Positions 9,072-15,869 of a stretch of 64,000 bases of DNA are shown piece by piece. Origin of the DNA: Chloroflexota bacterium (GTDB taxonomy: Bacteria; Chloroflexota; Dehalococcoidia; E44-bin15); contig JAUVVB010000007.1 of assembly GCA_030604825.1 (NCBI GenBank), positions 1 through 64,000 on the forward strand. The letters run 5' to 3'. The notes beneath the pieces were generated by a model. The model searched no databases. It was not told where the DNA came from and was given only the letters and a program-made list of their open reading frames with translations. The number at the start of each line of letters is the position of its first letter. The stretch's first letter is position 1. The translations under genes were made by a program, and so were the position numbers.

Positions 9072-11027
9072 CTAATACGATAGGCGGGGCCAGAGCCATA
9101 CTATCACCAGTACGATGAGCCCCAGCCCTATGACGATGGGCACTATGTGCCACCAGACGGTCCACCACTCCAGGCTGAAGAAGCCGTCGCCGCCAAGGCG
9201 GGCCAGGATGGTGAAGTGGCTGAGGTGACTTACCTGGGCACAGGCGGTTTGTGTTGCCCGATTTACCTCGGTGGACAGTGACTCCCACTGGTTCGTGGTA
9301 TCATTGTAGACTGCCAGCCTCAGCCTGCCGGGGTCGCCATCTGCGGCATCCAGGTCTTCATCGGTGTATTTGACGCAAACCTCAATGGACTTTTGCAGCT
9401 CCCTCGTTGCCGTCATGGTGAAACAGGTTCCGCCCAGCTCGAAGCCCTCTGGAGCTGCGGGGCAGGCTGTCTGGCCCTGAATGCTCACCACGGCAGTGGC
9501 GTTGAAGGCCCCTTCAGGGAAGGTAACGGTAACCCTTCCATCATCGGTCTCCACCGTACCCCCTGCTGTGGTCACCTCATCTGTTATCGGCGAGATGACT
9601 ACGGAAGGCGGATTTACGGTGAGGGTCACTGGAACTGTTCGGGGGGTGTTGGCTGCGCCTATGGCCCTGATGGTAATGATAGCGCTGTAGCTGCCGTCAG
9701 CGAGCCCATCGATGTCCACTGACACGGTCACATTGTCCGTCTCCCCTGTAGAGGTTCCGCTTACGGGGCTGAAGGTTAGCCAGTCGGCATTGTCGACCAC
9801 GGACCAGCTTAAGGTCCCGATACCGGAGTTGCTTATCCCCAGCGTTTTGCTTGATGGGTTGGCTCCCCCTTCAGTGGCAGTGAAGCTAAGGCTTGTTGGG
9901 GTACATTGTATTTCGGGACCTGTAGGTGTAGGCGTGGGGGTTAGTGTGGGCGTAGGAGTTGGTGTAGGGGTGGGAGTAGGGGTGGTCGGTGCACTTATGG
10001 TGAGGGTCACTGGCACTGTCTGTGGCGTGTTGGTGGCCCCCGTAGCCGAAATGGTAATGGTGGCGTTGTAAGTGGCGGCGCTCATACCAGAGATGCTCAC
10101 TGAGGCCGTCACGTTGTCCGTCTCCCCCGTGGAGGTTCCGCTTGTGGGGCTGAGGGTGAGCCAGGCGGCGTTGTCGCTCACCGACCAGTTCAATGTCCCA
10201 CCGCCGGAATTCCTTATGCCCAGCGTTTGGTTTGATGGATTAGCTCCCCCTTGGGTGGCGCTGAAGGTCAGGCTTGTTGGGTTGTAGGCTATGGTAGGCG
10301 GATTGATGCTGAGGGTCACCCCCACCTCCACCGGAGTAAGGCTGTCCCCCGTTATGGTGATGGTAGCACCATAGCTGCCAGCCGGCAGCCCAGAGATATC
10401 CACGGACACGGTCACACTGTCCTGCTCGCCAGTGGAGGACCCGGTGGTGGGGTTCAGGCTAAGCCAGATGGCATCGTCGCTCACAGACCAGCTCAAGCTC
10501 CCTCCCCCAGCGTTCCATATGCTCAAGGTTTGGGATGTTGGGTTGACCCCTTCGGTGGTAGTGAAGGTGAAGCTCACAGGGCTATACGCTATTTCGGGAG
10601 GTGTTGGCTCTATGGTCAAGGTCACTATCACCGTCCATGTTTGGGAGGTCCCCACCTCCGAGATAGTGATAGTGGCATTATAAGGAGAGCCAGCAGCGCT
10701 CAGCCCAGAGATATCCACCGACACCGTAACCTCGTCCTCCTCCACCGTACACTCCCCGCTCGTGGGGTTCAACATGAGCCACTCAGCGTCGTCAGTCAGG
10801 GACCAGTAAAGGATCTCATCCCCGGCATTCCATATCCTCAAGGTCTGGGATGATGGGTTCGCTCCCCCTTCGGCGGCGGTGAAGGTGAATTCACTAGGGT
10901 CACAGGCTATGACCGGGTCAACCTTTGCCCTTGTAGGCGGTGACACTTGGGCAACGAGGGCGCCGATAACGGAAAGTAGTGTGATGACTACCAACAGTAT
11001 GACCAGAACTTTCGCCCTTTTCTTCAC
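9072..11027 (-). CDS. Secreted/anchored protein with four BACON-like repeats, Thr-Pro linker and ZU5-like domain
   Basis: 651-residue envelope protein. Hydrophobic signal segment at about 6-27. Four imperfect repeats of about 90 residues each open with a PxxxxF/LTFxAxEGGxNPSxQTL pattern and carry the W(L/)xLxPxSG signature of Ig-like BACON folds. A Thr-Pro repeat linker separates repeats 3 and 4. After repeat 4, VTTAGGTVETDDGRVTVTFP resembles the start of a ZU5 domain. A C-terminal transmembrane helix (HIVPIVIGLGLIVLVIVWLW) then anchors it with a short tail. Probably a surface adhesion or carbohydrate/protein-binding protein. GTG start at 11027 behind GAGGAAAT. Confidence 0.8.
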   Translation of the reverse strand: MKKRAKVLVILLVVITLLSVIGALVAQVSPPTRAKVDPVIACDPSEFTFTAAEGGANPSSQTLRIWNAGDEILYWSLTDDAEWLMLNPTSGECTVEEDEVTVSVDISGLSAAGSPYNATITISEVGTSQTWTVIVTLTIEPTPPEIAYSPVSFTFTTTEGVNPTSQTLSIWNAGGGSLSWSVSDDAIWLSLNPTTGSSTGEQDSVTVSVDISGLPAGSYGATITITGDSLTPVEVGVTLSINPPTIAYNPTSLTFSATQGGANPSNQTLGIRNSGGGTLNWSVSDNAAWLTLSPTSGTSTGETDNVTASVSISGMSAATYNATITISATGATNTPQTVPVTLTISAPTTPTPTPTPTPTPTLTPTPTPTGPEIQCTPTSLSFTATEGGANPSSKTLGISNSGIGTLSWSVVDNADWLTFSPVSGTSTGETDNVTVSVDIDGLADGSYSAIITIRAIGAANTPRTVPVTLTVNPPSVVISPITDEVTTAGGTVETDDGRVTVTFPEGAFNATAVVSIQGQTACPAAPEGFELGGTCFTMTATRELQKSIEVCVKYTDEDLDAADGDPGRLRLAVYNDTTNQWESLSTEVNRATQTACAQVSHLSHFTILARLGGDGFFSLEWWTVWWHIVPIVIGLGLIVLVIVWLWPRLSY

Positions 11028-11081
11028 GCCATTTCCTCAAAATGAGAAGAAGGAAACCTCCCTTCCCCCCAATATTGGGGT

Positions 11082-11111
11082 AATATATCAGAGTTGATAG
11101 CTAATAGTCAA
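11082..11111 (-). promoter_or_regulatory. Sigma70-type promoter for the BACON-repeat protein
   Basis: On the minus strand TTGACT (11111-11106) and TATATT (11087-11082) are separated by 18 bases. The perfect 14-bp palindrome CCCCAATATTGGGG at 11067-11080 lies just downstream, around the expected transcription start, and could be an operator or a 5' mRNA hairpin. Confidence 0.55.
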
Positions 11112-11302
11112 CCCCTATCGCAGGCGGCAGCAGCCGGGCTGTCAGCAGGATAAAGGCGCCATCCCTCTAATGGCTTGATTTGTCGTTGATAGGGGCTTCA
11201 GGCGCGTATTTCTTAACTCTTGACCGGCAGCAAGGTCATGCTTTATGCTACACCTAGATTTCCTATCTGTTAGCGACGAATGCACTTGGGAGCATTGGCG
11301 TA

Positions 11303-11926
11303 GTGGAAGCATTTTATCCTGCATTATTAGCCGTGTCCGCTTTTTGCCTAGGTGCCTGTCCCTTTTCGGTGTGGATTGGGCGGTGGTTCTTGGGCAAAGA
11401 CATAAGAGATTACGGAGACGGTAACCCCGGGGCAGCCAATGTCTTCCGAGCTGGAGGTCGTAAGTCAGGTTGCCTTGCTGTAATTTTGGACACGGCCAAA
11501 GGTGTACCTTTCGTAGCCCTAGCACATTTCTTCTTTGGATTGCCTGAAGTGGTGGTTATGGCAGTGGCACTGAGTGCCATATTGGGACACGCCTTTTCCC
11601 CCCTGCTTCGACTGAGAGGCGGAAAGTCCATAGCCGTTACCTTTGGCGTCCTCCTGGCTCTGCCTCAACATGAGATGCTTCTGGCCTTCGCTGTCTTTCT
11701 GATCTTGGGCTTCCTCTTCATAGAGATTGACGCTTGGATTGTCATGCTCGCGCCGGTAGGCTCATTGATCTACCTGGTAACTACCGGGAAGAGCTCGTGG
11801 GAATTGCTATTTATGTTTTGTGTCCTCGCTATCCTGGCCATAAAACATTTTGACGACCTGCGAACTATTCCAAGAGGTAAAGGAAGACTCATAGGTTGGC
11901 TTCAATCGAGGAGACGGGCAACATGA
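11303..11926 (+). CDS. plsY: Glycerol-3-phosphate acyltransferase PlsY
   Basis: Integral membrane enzyme transferring acyl from acyl-phosphate to glycerol-3-phosphate, the first step of phospholipid synthesis. Family motifs are visible: a PFSVWIGR segment, the glycerol-3-phosphate loop GDGNPGAANVFRAGG near residues 38-52, and GHAFSPLLRLRGGKSIA near 96-112. Multiple hydrophobic spans and 207 residues fit the family. GTG start at 11303. It precedes a membrane glycosyltransferase by 24 bases, suggesting a lipid-modification pair. The DNA of this pair is visibly less GC-rich than the flanking housekeeping genes. Confidence 0.9.
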   Translation: MEAFYPALLAVSAFCLGACPFSVWIGRWFLGKDIRDYGDGNPGAANVFRAGGRKSGCLAVILDTAKGVPFVALAHFFFGLPEVVVMAVALSAILGHAFSPLLRLRGGKSIAVTFGVLLALPQHEMLLAFAVFLILGFLFIEIDAWIVMLAPVGSLIYLVTTGKSSWELLFMFCVLAILAIKHFDDLRTIPRGKGRLIGWLQSRRRAT

Positions 11927-11950
11927 GTCGGCAGCAACAGGATTGAGAGC

Positions 11951-13099
11951 ATGTTATATCAGCTAGTGGTAGCCGCTGGCCTTCTTAGCTTTATCCTTAA
12001 TCTCATCCTCAATCTGAGAACCCTCAAGACGCCACGTAGTGATAGTAAGGTACCCGAGCCAGCACCTCTTATCTCTGTCCTTATTCCCGCCAGGGATGAA
12101 GAGGCAAATATAGGGGCCTGCTTAGAGTCTCTACAGAAACAGGATTACCCCAATTTTGAGATCGTAGTGCTGGATGACAGCTCCACCGATAACACAGCTA
12201 ACATTGCGGATAGGATAGCGGCTACAGATAAGCGTATCAGATTGATTAGAGGTGAGCCCTTACCCGAAGGCTGGGCGGGTAAGCCCTTTGCCTGCTATCA
12301 GCTTGCCAAGGAGGCCAGAGGTTCCTGGCTACTGTTTGTTGATGCTGATACTATACATGCCCCTCATATGTTACGCAGTACGCTTGCCCTGGCTTCTGAG
12401 CTCAGAGCCTCCCTGCTCTCCGGAGTCCCTCGCCAGCTTGCCACTTCCTTAGCCCAGAAGGTAGCAATCCCAGTACTGTACTTTGTTATCCTGAGCTGGC
12501 TACCACTGTGGTGGCTCCAGCGCTCCAAACAACCGAAGCCGTCCCTCGCCATCGGTCAGTTCCTCCTCTTTCCAAGAGAGGAATACTGGCGGATTGGTGG
12601 ACACAAGGCAGTGAAGTCTAGAATACTGGAAGATGTCTGGCTAGGGGTTGAGGTGATCCGGTGTGGTGGCCGACAGGTAGCGGTTGATTTATCACCTGTG
12701 GTTTCGTGTCATATGTACCAGAGCCTAGGGGCGATGTGGGAGGGGTTTGTCAAGTGGATATACTCCGTGGCAGCATTATCCCCAGCAGCACTCGTTGGGC
12801 TGATAATAGCTGGCTATGTTTTCTTTCTGGCGCCATTCTACTGGCTTTGGAATGACTTATTTGTGGCGGCTACTCCCAGTAGTTGGCGAGCCATTGTTAT
12901 TTTCCAGGTAGCTATGATACTGGTTATGCGCTGGCTGGTAGATAATCATTTCAAGCAGCCTGTTGTTTCCACTCTCCTTCACCCGGTTGGGTTCTCATTC
13001 CTTTTTCTAATCGGTTTGTATGCTGGTTCGCGGCGTGTAGTTGGCAGTGGTGTCCGCTGGAAGAACCGGCTGTATGGCAGGGAATCGGGTGTGGAGTAG
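11951..13099 (+). CDS. Membrane-associated family 2 glycosyltransferase (CrtQ/HpnB-like)
   Basis: 382-residue GT-A glycosyltransferase: N-terminal membrane helix (about 1-23), catalytic domain with LISVLIPARDEEANIG, VVLDDSSTDNT, the DxD-like FVDADTIHAP and the ILEDVWLG acceptor-region ED pair, then at least three C-terminal transmembrane segments from about 275. This layout is typical of enzymes glycosylating carotenoids, hopanoids or other lipids. Neighbouring plsY supports a lipid substrate, but the acceptor cannot be identified. Confidence 0.85.
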   Translation: MLYQLVVAAGLLSFILNLILNLRTLKTPRSDSKVPEPAPLISVLIPARDEEANIGACLESLQKQDYPNFEIVVLDDSSTDNTANIADRIAATDKRIRLIRGEPLPEGWAGKPFACYQLAKEARGSWLLFVDADTIHAPHMLRSTLALASELRASLLSGVPRQLATSLAQKVAIPVLYFVILSWLPLWWLQRSKQPKPSLAIGQFLLFPREEYWRIGGHKAVKSRILEDVWLGVEVIRCGGRQVAVDLSPVVSCHMYQSLGAMWEGFVKWIYSVAALSPAALVGLIIAGYVFFLAPFYWLWNDLFVAATPSSWRAIVIFQVAMILVMRWLVDNHFKQPVVSTLLHPVGFSFLFLIGLYAGSRRVVGSGVRWKNRLYGRESGVE

Positions 13100-13172
13100 A
13101 TATAATCTGAGACGCTTGGCTGATGGTGGCACTAAGACCATAGGTCTAAGAAAACTGGGAATTCCTTCTTGC

Positions 13173-13201
13173 TTGCAAATCCTCCCATTTTCCTGTATAC
13201 T
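13173..13201 (+). promoter_or_regulatory. Sigma70-type promoter for the zinc-ribbon/RRM pair
   Basis: TTGCAA (13173-13178), 17-base spacer, TATACT (13196-13201). Predicted transcription start near 13208 gives a leader of about 108 nt before the ATG at 13317, long for this genome, with no open frame of note. Confidence 0.6.
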
Positions 13202-13266
13202 TGCGATAGTGGTTATGATCTAGGTTACCGATCCACTGTGAAATAGACCTCAGGTTTACTTACAGG

Positions 13267-13319
13267 CATTGGATGACCAAAATCTAGCCGACTACCAAAG
13301 GAAAGGAGGTCATCCAATG
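13267..13319 (+). promoter_or_regulatory. Start-codon-sequestering stem in the zinc-ribbon leader
   Basis: CATTGGATGACC at 13267-13278 is perfectly complementary to GGTCATCCAATG at 13308-13319. The right arm contains the last two G bases of the Shine-Dalgarno sequence and the entire ATG start codon; the 29-nt loop holds the rest of AAAGGAGG. In RNA this 12-bp stem would block initiation unless melted or displaced, so a thermosensor, protein or small-RNA switch is plausible. Confidence 0.6.
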
Positions 13320-13622
13320 AGCTTTGTGGAAAAGTCGCTACAGTGCTCTAGTTGTGGGAGTGCCTTCACCTTCAGCGCCGAAGAACAGGAATTCTTTGCC
13401 GCTAAAGGGTACACCAATGAGCCTAAGCGCTGCCTATCATGCCGTGAAGCAAGGAAAGCGGAACGGTCTGGGTATGGTAGCTACAGGCCCAGGCGTGAGA
13501 TGTATCCCGCAGTGTGTGCTGAGTGCGGTCGAGAAACACAAGTGCCCTTCGAGCCGCGCGAAGGCAGACCGGTGTATTGCAGCGATTGCTACAACAAGGT
13601 AAAATTGAGCCAGCAGCGCTAA
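13317..13622 (+). CDS. Double zinc-ribbon protein (zf_Tbcl-like plus CxxC ribbon)
   Basis: 101-residue small cytosolic protein. N-terminal ribbon LQCSSCGSAFTFSAEEQEFF ... KRCLSCREARKAER resembles the zf_Tbcl family; a second ribbon AVCAECGRETQVPF ... VYCSDCY follows. Likely binds zinc and nucleic acid or ribosomes. The start was chosen at the ATG at 13317 (MSFVEKSLQC) because AAAGGAGG lies just upstream; a TTG at 13269 keeps the frame open but lacks a binding site. The RRM RNA-binding gene follows after a strong hairpin. Confidence 0.85.
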   Translation: MSFVEKSLQCSSCGSAFTFSAEEQEFFAAKGYTNEPKRCLSCREARKAERSGYGSYRPRREMYPAVCAECGRETQVPFEPREGRPVYCSDCYNKVKLSQQR

Positions 13623-13642
13623 TTTTGCCATGACCAGGCAAA

Positions 13643-13670
13643 AGGAGGCCGGGGCTAAGCCCGGCCTCCT
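13643..13670 (+). terminator. Strong intergenic hairpin between zinc-ribbon and RRM genes
   Basis: AGGAGGCCGGG (13643-13653) pairs perfectly with CCCGGCCTCCT (13660-13670) around a 6-nt loop, an 11-bp GC-rich stem. No clean U-tract follows (CTACCTCTA), so it may be a partial terminator/attenuator or an mRNA-stabilising structure setting the ratio of the two products. Confidence 0.55.
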
Positions 13671-13697
13671 CTACCTCTAAAATGATGGAGGGTGGTT

Positions 13698-14045
13698 ATG
13701 AATATCTATGTGGGCAATCTATCGCGCGAGATCACAGAGGGGGAATTGCGGGAGGCATTTGAGGCTTTCGGGCAGGTCACAGCCGCCAGAATCATCACGG
13801 ACCAATTCGGCGGCGCATCGAGAGGATTTGGATTCGTGGAGATGTCTGACAAAGCTGAAGCCCAAGCCGCGATCACCAGCCTGAACGGCAAGGAGTTGAA
13901 AGGACGAACGCTTATCGTCAATGAGGCTCGACCTCGCTCCGAAGGCGGTCGAGGTGGCGGAAGGCCAGGTGGAGGCTATGGAGGTGGTGGAGGCTATGGG
14001 GGTGGTGGAAGGCCAGGTGGAGGTGGTAGGCGGCGTTCCTGGTAA
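13698..14045 (+). CDS. Glycine-rich RRM RNA-binding protein
   Basis: 115-residue RNA-binding protein: one RRM (residues 1-80) with RNP2 IYVGNL and RNP1 RGFGFVEM, followed by a Gly/Arg-rich tail (GGGYGGGGGYGGGG, ending RRRSW). This is the architecture of cyanobacterial Rbp and plant GRP proteins, commonly cold- or stress-induced. ATG at 13698 with GGAGGGTGG upstream; a GTG two codons earlier is less likely. Directly followed by an attC-like element. Confidence 0.9.
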   Translation: MNIYVGNLSREITEGELREAFEAFGQVTAARIITDQFGGASRGFGFVEMSDKAEAQAAITSLNGKELKGRTLIVNEARPRSEGGRGGGRPGGGYGGGGGYGGGGRPGGGGRRRSW

Positions 14046-14082
14046 GCGGCGATCAGACATAACAAATTCACGATAGAACTTC

Positions 14083-14164
14083 GCCTAACAACGTGTAAAA
14101 GACTACGCATCGCCCACTCCAAATTCGGCTTCGCTGAACTTCTTTTACACCGATACCGTTAGCC
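14083..14164 (+). repeat. attC-like (integron cassette recombination site-like) element
   Basis: Starts with GCCTAAC (14083-14089), matching the attC R'' consensus RYYYAAC, and ends with GTTAGCC (14158-14164), close to R' GTTRRRY. Inside, CGTGTAAAAG (14092-14101) is complementary to CTTTTACACCG (14142-14152), and TTCGGC/GCTGAA forms a central imperfect hairpin. Length about 82 bp and position just after a small ORF fit a cassette attC. One R' base deviates, and no integrase was seen. Confidence 0.45.
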
Positions 14165-14265
14165 GATAGCTCACTTTAGGTTTAGCACTCCGTGAAGGAA
14201 AGCCTCTTTCGAAGGCGCTCGCAGGTAACAATTGTCCATTTCGTGCAGCCACGAGCAAACAAAAA

Positions 14266-14293
14266 GGGGAAGCGGATTCGAATCCGCTTCCCC
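14266..14293 (-). terminator. Perfect 28-bp palindrome with T-tract on the minus strand
   Basis: GGGGAAGCGGATT (14266-14278), central CG, AATCCGCTTCCCC (14281-14293). On the minus strand it is followed at once by TTTTTGTTTG, so it reads as a Rho-independent terminator for minus-strand transcription arriving from about 14340-14645. A second, weaker stem-loop (AGAGCCCC...GGGGCT on the minus strand) lies just upstream, around 14300-14342. Confidence 0.55.
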
Positions 14294-14338
14294 TCCATAG
14301 TCGGGAGTTAGAGCTCCAGCCCCCATTGCTTCGGGGCT

Positions 14339-14419
14339 CTAGCCGCAGCCTTCGCCCCCATGGTAGAGGTCTATGGCCTCCCTGATCGCCTGCCTCAATT
14401 CCTCTTTACCTTTACCCAT
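14339..14419 (-). CDS. Candidate 26-residue microprotein
   Basis: ATG at 14419 after AAAAGGGGTGAG gives a short Lys/Glu-rich helical peptide starting MGKGKEELRQAIREAIDLYH. It begins one base after the stop of the candidate CDS at 14421-14645 (TGAGATG) and ends just before two hairpins, one with a T-tract. Not recognised; it could be a distal piece of the same gene split by a frameshift. Confidence 0.3.
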   Translation of the reverse strand: MGKGKEELRQAIREAIDLYHGGEGCG

Positions 14420-14420
14420 C

Positions 14421-14645
14421 TCACCCCTTTTCTGGGCATGGTTCGGGGACCGGATCCCCCAGCTCGGAGAGGGTTCCCCCTTCCCCACATTCGGGGCACA
14501 CCCTGCGCCGCTCAGTGCCAAGGGCGAGCTGCCTCTCCCGCTCCTGCCACCACCACACGCTCTCACCCCTTCGAGGATAGTGGTGGCCACTGTCAGTGTC
14601 AACCCTTCCTAGCTTGTTATGGAGTTTTGTCAAATCTACAGCCAA
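14421..14645 (-). CDS. Candidate small zinc-finger-like protein
   Basis: 74-codon frame starting MAVDLTKLHN, with a Trp-rich patch (VWWWQERERQ) and Cys pairs (VCPECGEGG ... EPCPEKG) that could bind zinc. No strong ribosome-binding site was seen. A minus-strand terminator downstream supports transcription in this direction. Frame choice in this GC-rich stretch is uncertain; the gene may be a remnant whose continuation is the 26-residue frame at 14339. Confidence 0.3.
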   Translation of the reverse strand: MAVDLTKLHNKLGRVDTDSGHHYPRRGESVWWWQERERQLALGTERRRVCPECGEGGTLSELGDPVPEPCPEKG

Positions 14646-14810
14646 TACTTTCTAGGTTCGCCTAGCTTTAACCTATGTGTCTGCGAGGAGGAGCGGTCAC
14701 AAAATGCTAAAGGGTATTAGCCCTGGGGAGTGGGGGTGCTTTAGTAGCTTGTGACCAGAGATTTGGTGTGCTATCATGCCCAAAGGGCAATTCTTTATTG
14801 AGGAGGAACC
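14646..14810. other. Gene-free stretch upstream of enoyl-CoA hydratase 3
   Basis: No frame with a binding site was seen. The 15-bp string GCCTAGCTTTAACCT at 14660-14674 recurs at 18536-18550 in another gene-free stretch; its significance is unknown. A GAGGAGGAACC ribosome-binding site sits at the right edge for the gene at 14811. Confidence 0.4.
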
Positions 14811-15617
14811 ATGAACTATCAAAATCTGGAGTTCGAGAGCCGCAATGGCATCGGCGTTCTCACCCTCAACCGTCCGGAGCGGCTCAACGCCCTGTCGCTG
14901 CCGCTGGTCGAGGAGCTCGGTCAATTCTTCGCCGACGTGAAAGAGGATCGGGATACTCGTGTTATCATCGTGAGGGGCGCGGGGCGCGCCTTCTGTGCCG
15001 GTGCCGATCTCAAAGAGATGCAGGGGCGCGCCCAAGAAGAGGATTTCACTCGCCTGCAGGCCAGGTACAGGGTGCAGCAGATGTTTGGCAACATCGTGGT
15101 GAGGATGCGTGATGCCCCCCAGCCGCTCATTGCAGCCATCCGTGGCGCCGCTGTTGGCGGGGGTTTAAGCATCTGTCTGGCCTGCGACGCCCGCATCGCA
15201 GGGGAGTCGGCACGTTTCAGTGCCGCCTTCATCCGGATAGGGCTCTCTGCCGGTGATATGGGGACATCCTATTTCCTGCCCCGACTGGTGGGGCTATCGC
15301 GGGCCGCTGAGATCCTCTATACCGGGCGCTTCATAGATGCGGCCACTGCAGAGCGCATCGGCCTCGTATCACGCGTTGTCCCTGATGAAAAGGTGGATGA
15401 GGAAGCCCTCGAGCTGGCCGGTGAGATGGTGCGAAACTCGCCCTTCGGATTGCGGATGACGAAAGAGCTCCTGAACCAGAACGTCGACGCTCCCAGCCTG
15501 GCCACCGCTATCCATCTCGAGAATCGCACCCAGACCCTTTGTGTTCTAACCGAGGACTTCATGGAGGGGGTGCTTGCATTCCTGCAGAAGAGGGAGGCGC
15601 AGTACCGCGATCGCTGA
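14811..15617 (+). CDS. Enoyl-CoA hydratase/isomerase family protein (3)
   Basis: 268-residue crotonase-fold enzyme. GRAFCAGADLKEM (about 60-72) and RGAAVGGGLSICLACDARIA (about 111-130) form the oxyanion hole; the active-site helix reads FIRIGLSAGDMGTSYFLPRL, an Asp-bearing variant similar to the first crotonase gene. It looks like a diverged paralogue of that gene (both keep GTSYFLPR/GLSYFLPR and end in a KREA(Q/E) helix). Start ATG with TTGAGGAGGAACC upstream. A nitronate monooxygenase-like gene follows on the same strand, after a possible CoA-transferase remnant. Confidence 0.9.
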   Translation: MNYQNLEFESRNGIGVLTLNRPERLNALSLPLVEELGQFFADVKEDRDTRVIIVRGAGRAFCAGADLKEMQGRAQEEDFTRLQARYRVQQMFGNIVVRMRDAPQPLIAAIRGAAVGGGLSICLACDARIAGESARFSAAFIRIGLSAGDMGTSYFLPRLVGLSRAAEILYTGRFIDAATAERIGLVSRVVPDEKVDEEALELAGEMVRNSPFGLRMTKELLNQNVDAPSLATAIHLENRTQTLCVLTEDFMEGVLAFLQKREAQYRDR

Positions 15618-15815
15618 GCTGAGGTGCCTATAAACTGCCCATGCCCGGCGGGCTCACTCGTAGACCTTCTCCTCGACTGCCTCCACCTCGGTGAGGGCAC
15701 AGCAACTCGCAATTTGACAGCTCTATGGGGAAATAGTACATTAGAACCGCGCATAGCATTGGGACAGGGTGGATATGAAGGGTCGAAAGGCCGCTCGAAC
15801 CCGCGTTTATTCGGA

Positions 15816-15845
15816 GAGGAGGCCAAGAAGCTTTTCTGGCCATGA
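15816..15845 (+). pseudogene. Possible 3' end of a lost acetyl-CoA hydrolase/CoA-transferase
   Basis: The codons just before the TGA at 15843 read EEAKKLFWP, nearly the same as the terminal KEAQKLFWP of the truncated CoA-transferase at 17766. Only about ten codons can be matched, so this is a vestige at best; the upstream 70 codons of the frame show no family motif. Confidence 0.35.
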
Positions 15846-15869
15846 TGCGGCCATGAAGGGAGGCGAAAG

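Noticed and set aside
9939-9987. Short (GTAGGN)n-like repetitive DNA as a possible microsatellite element
   Set aside because: It simply encodes the Thr-Pro linker of the BACON-repeat protein on the minus strand.
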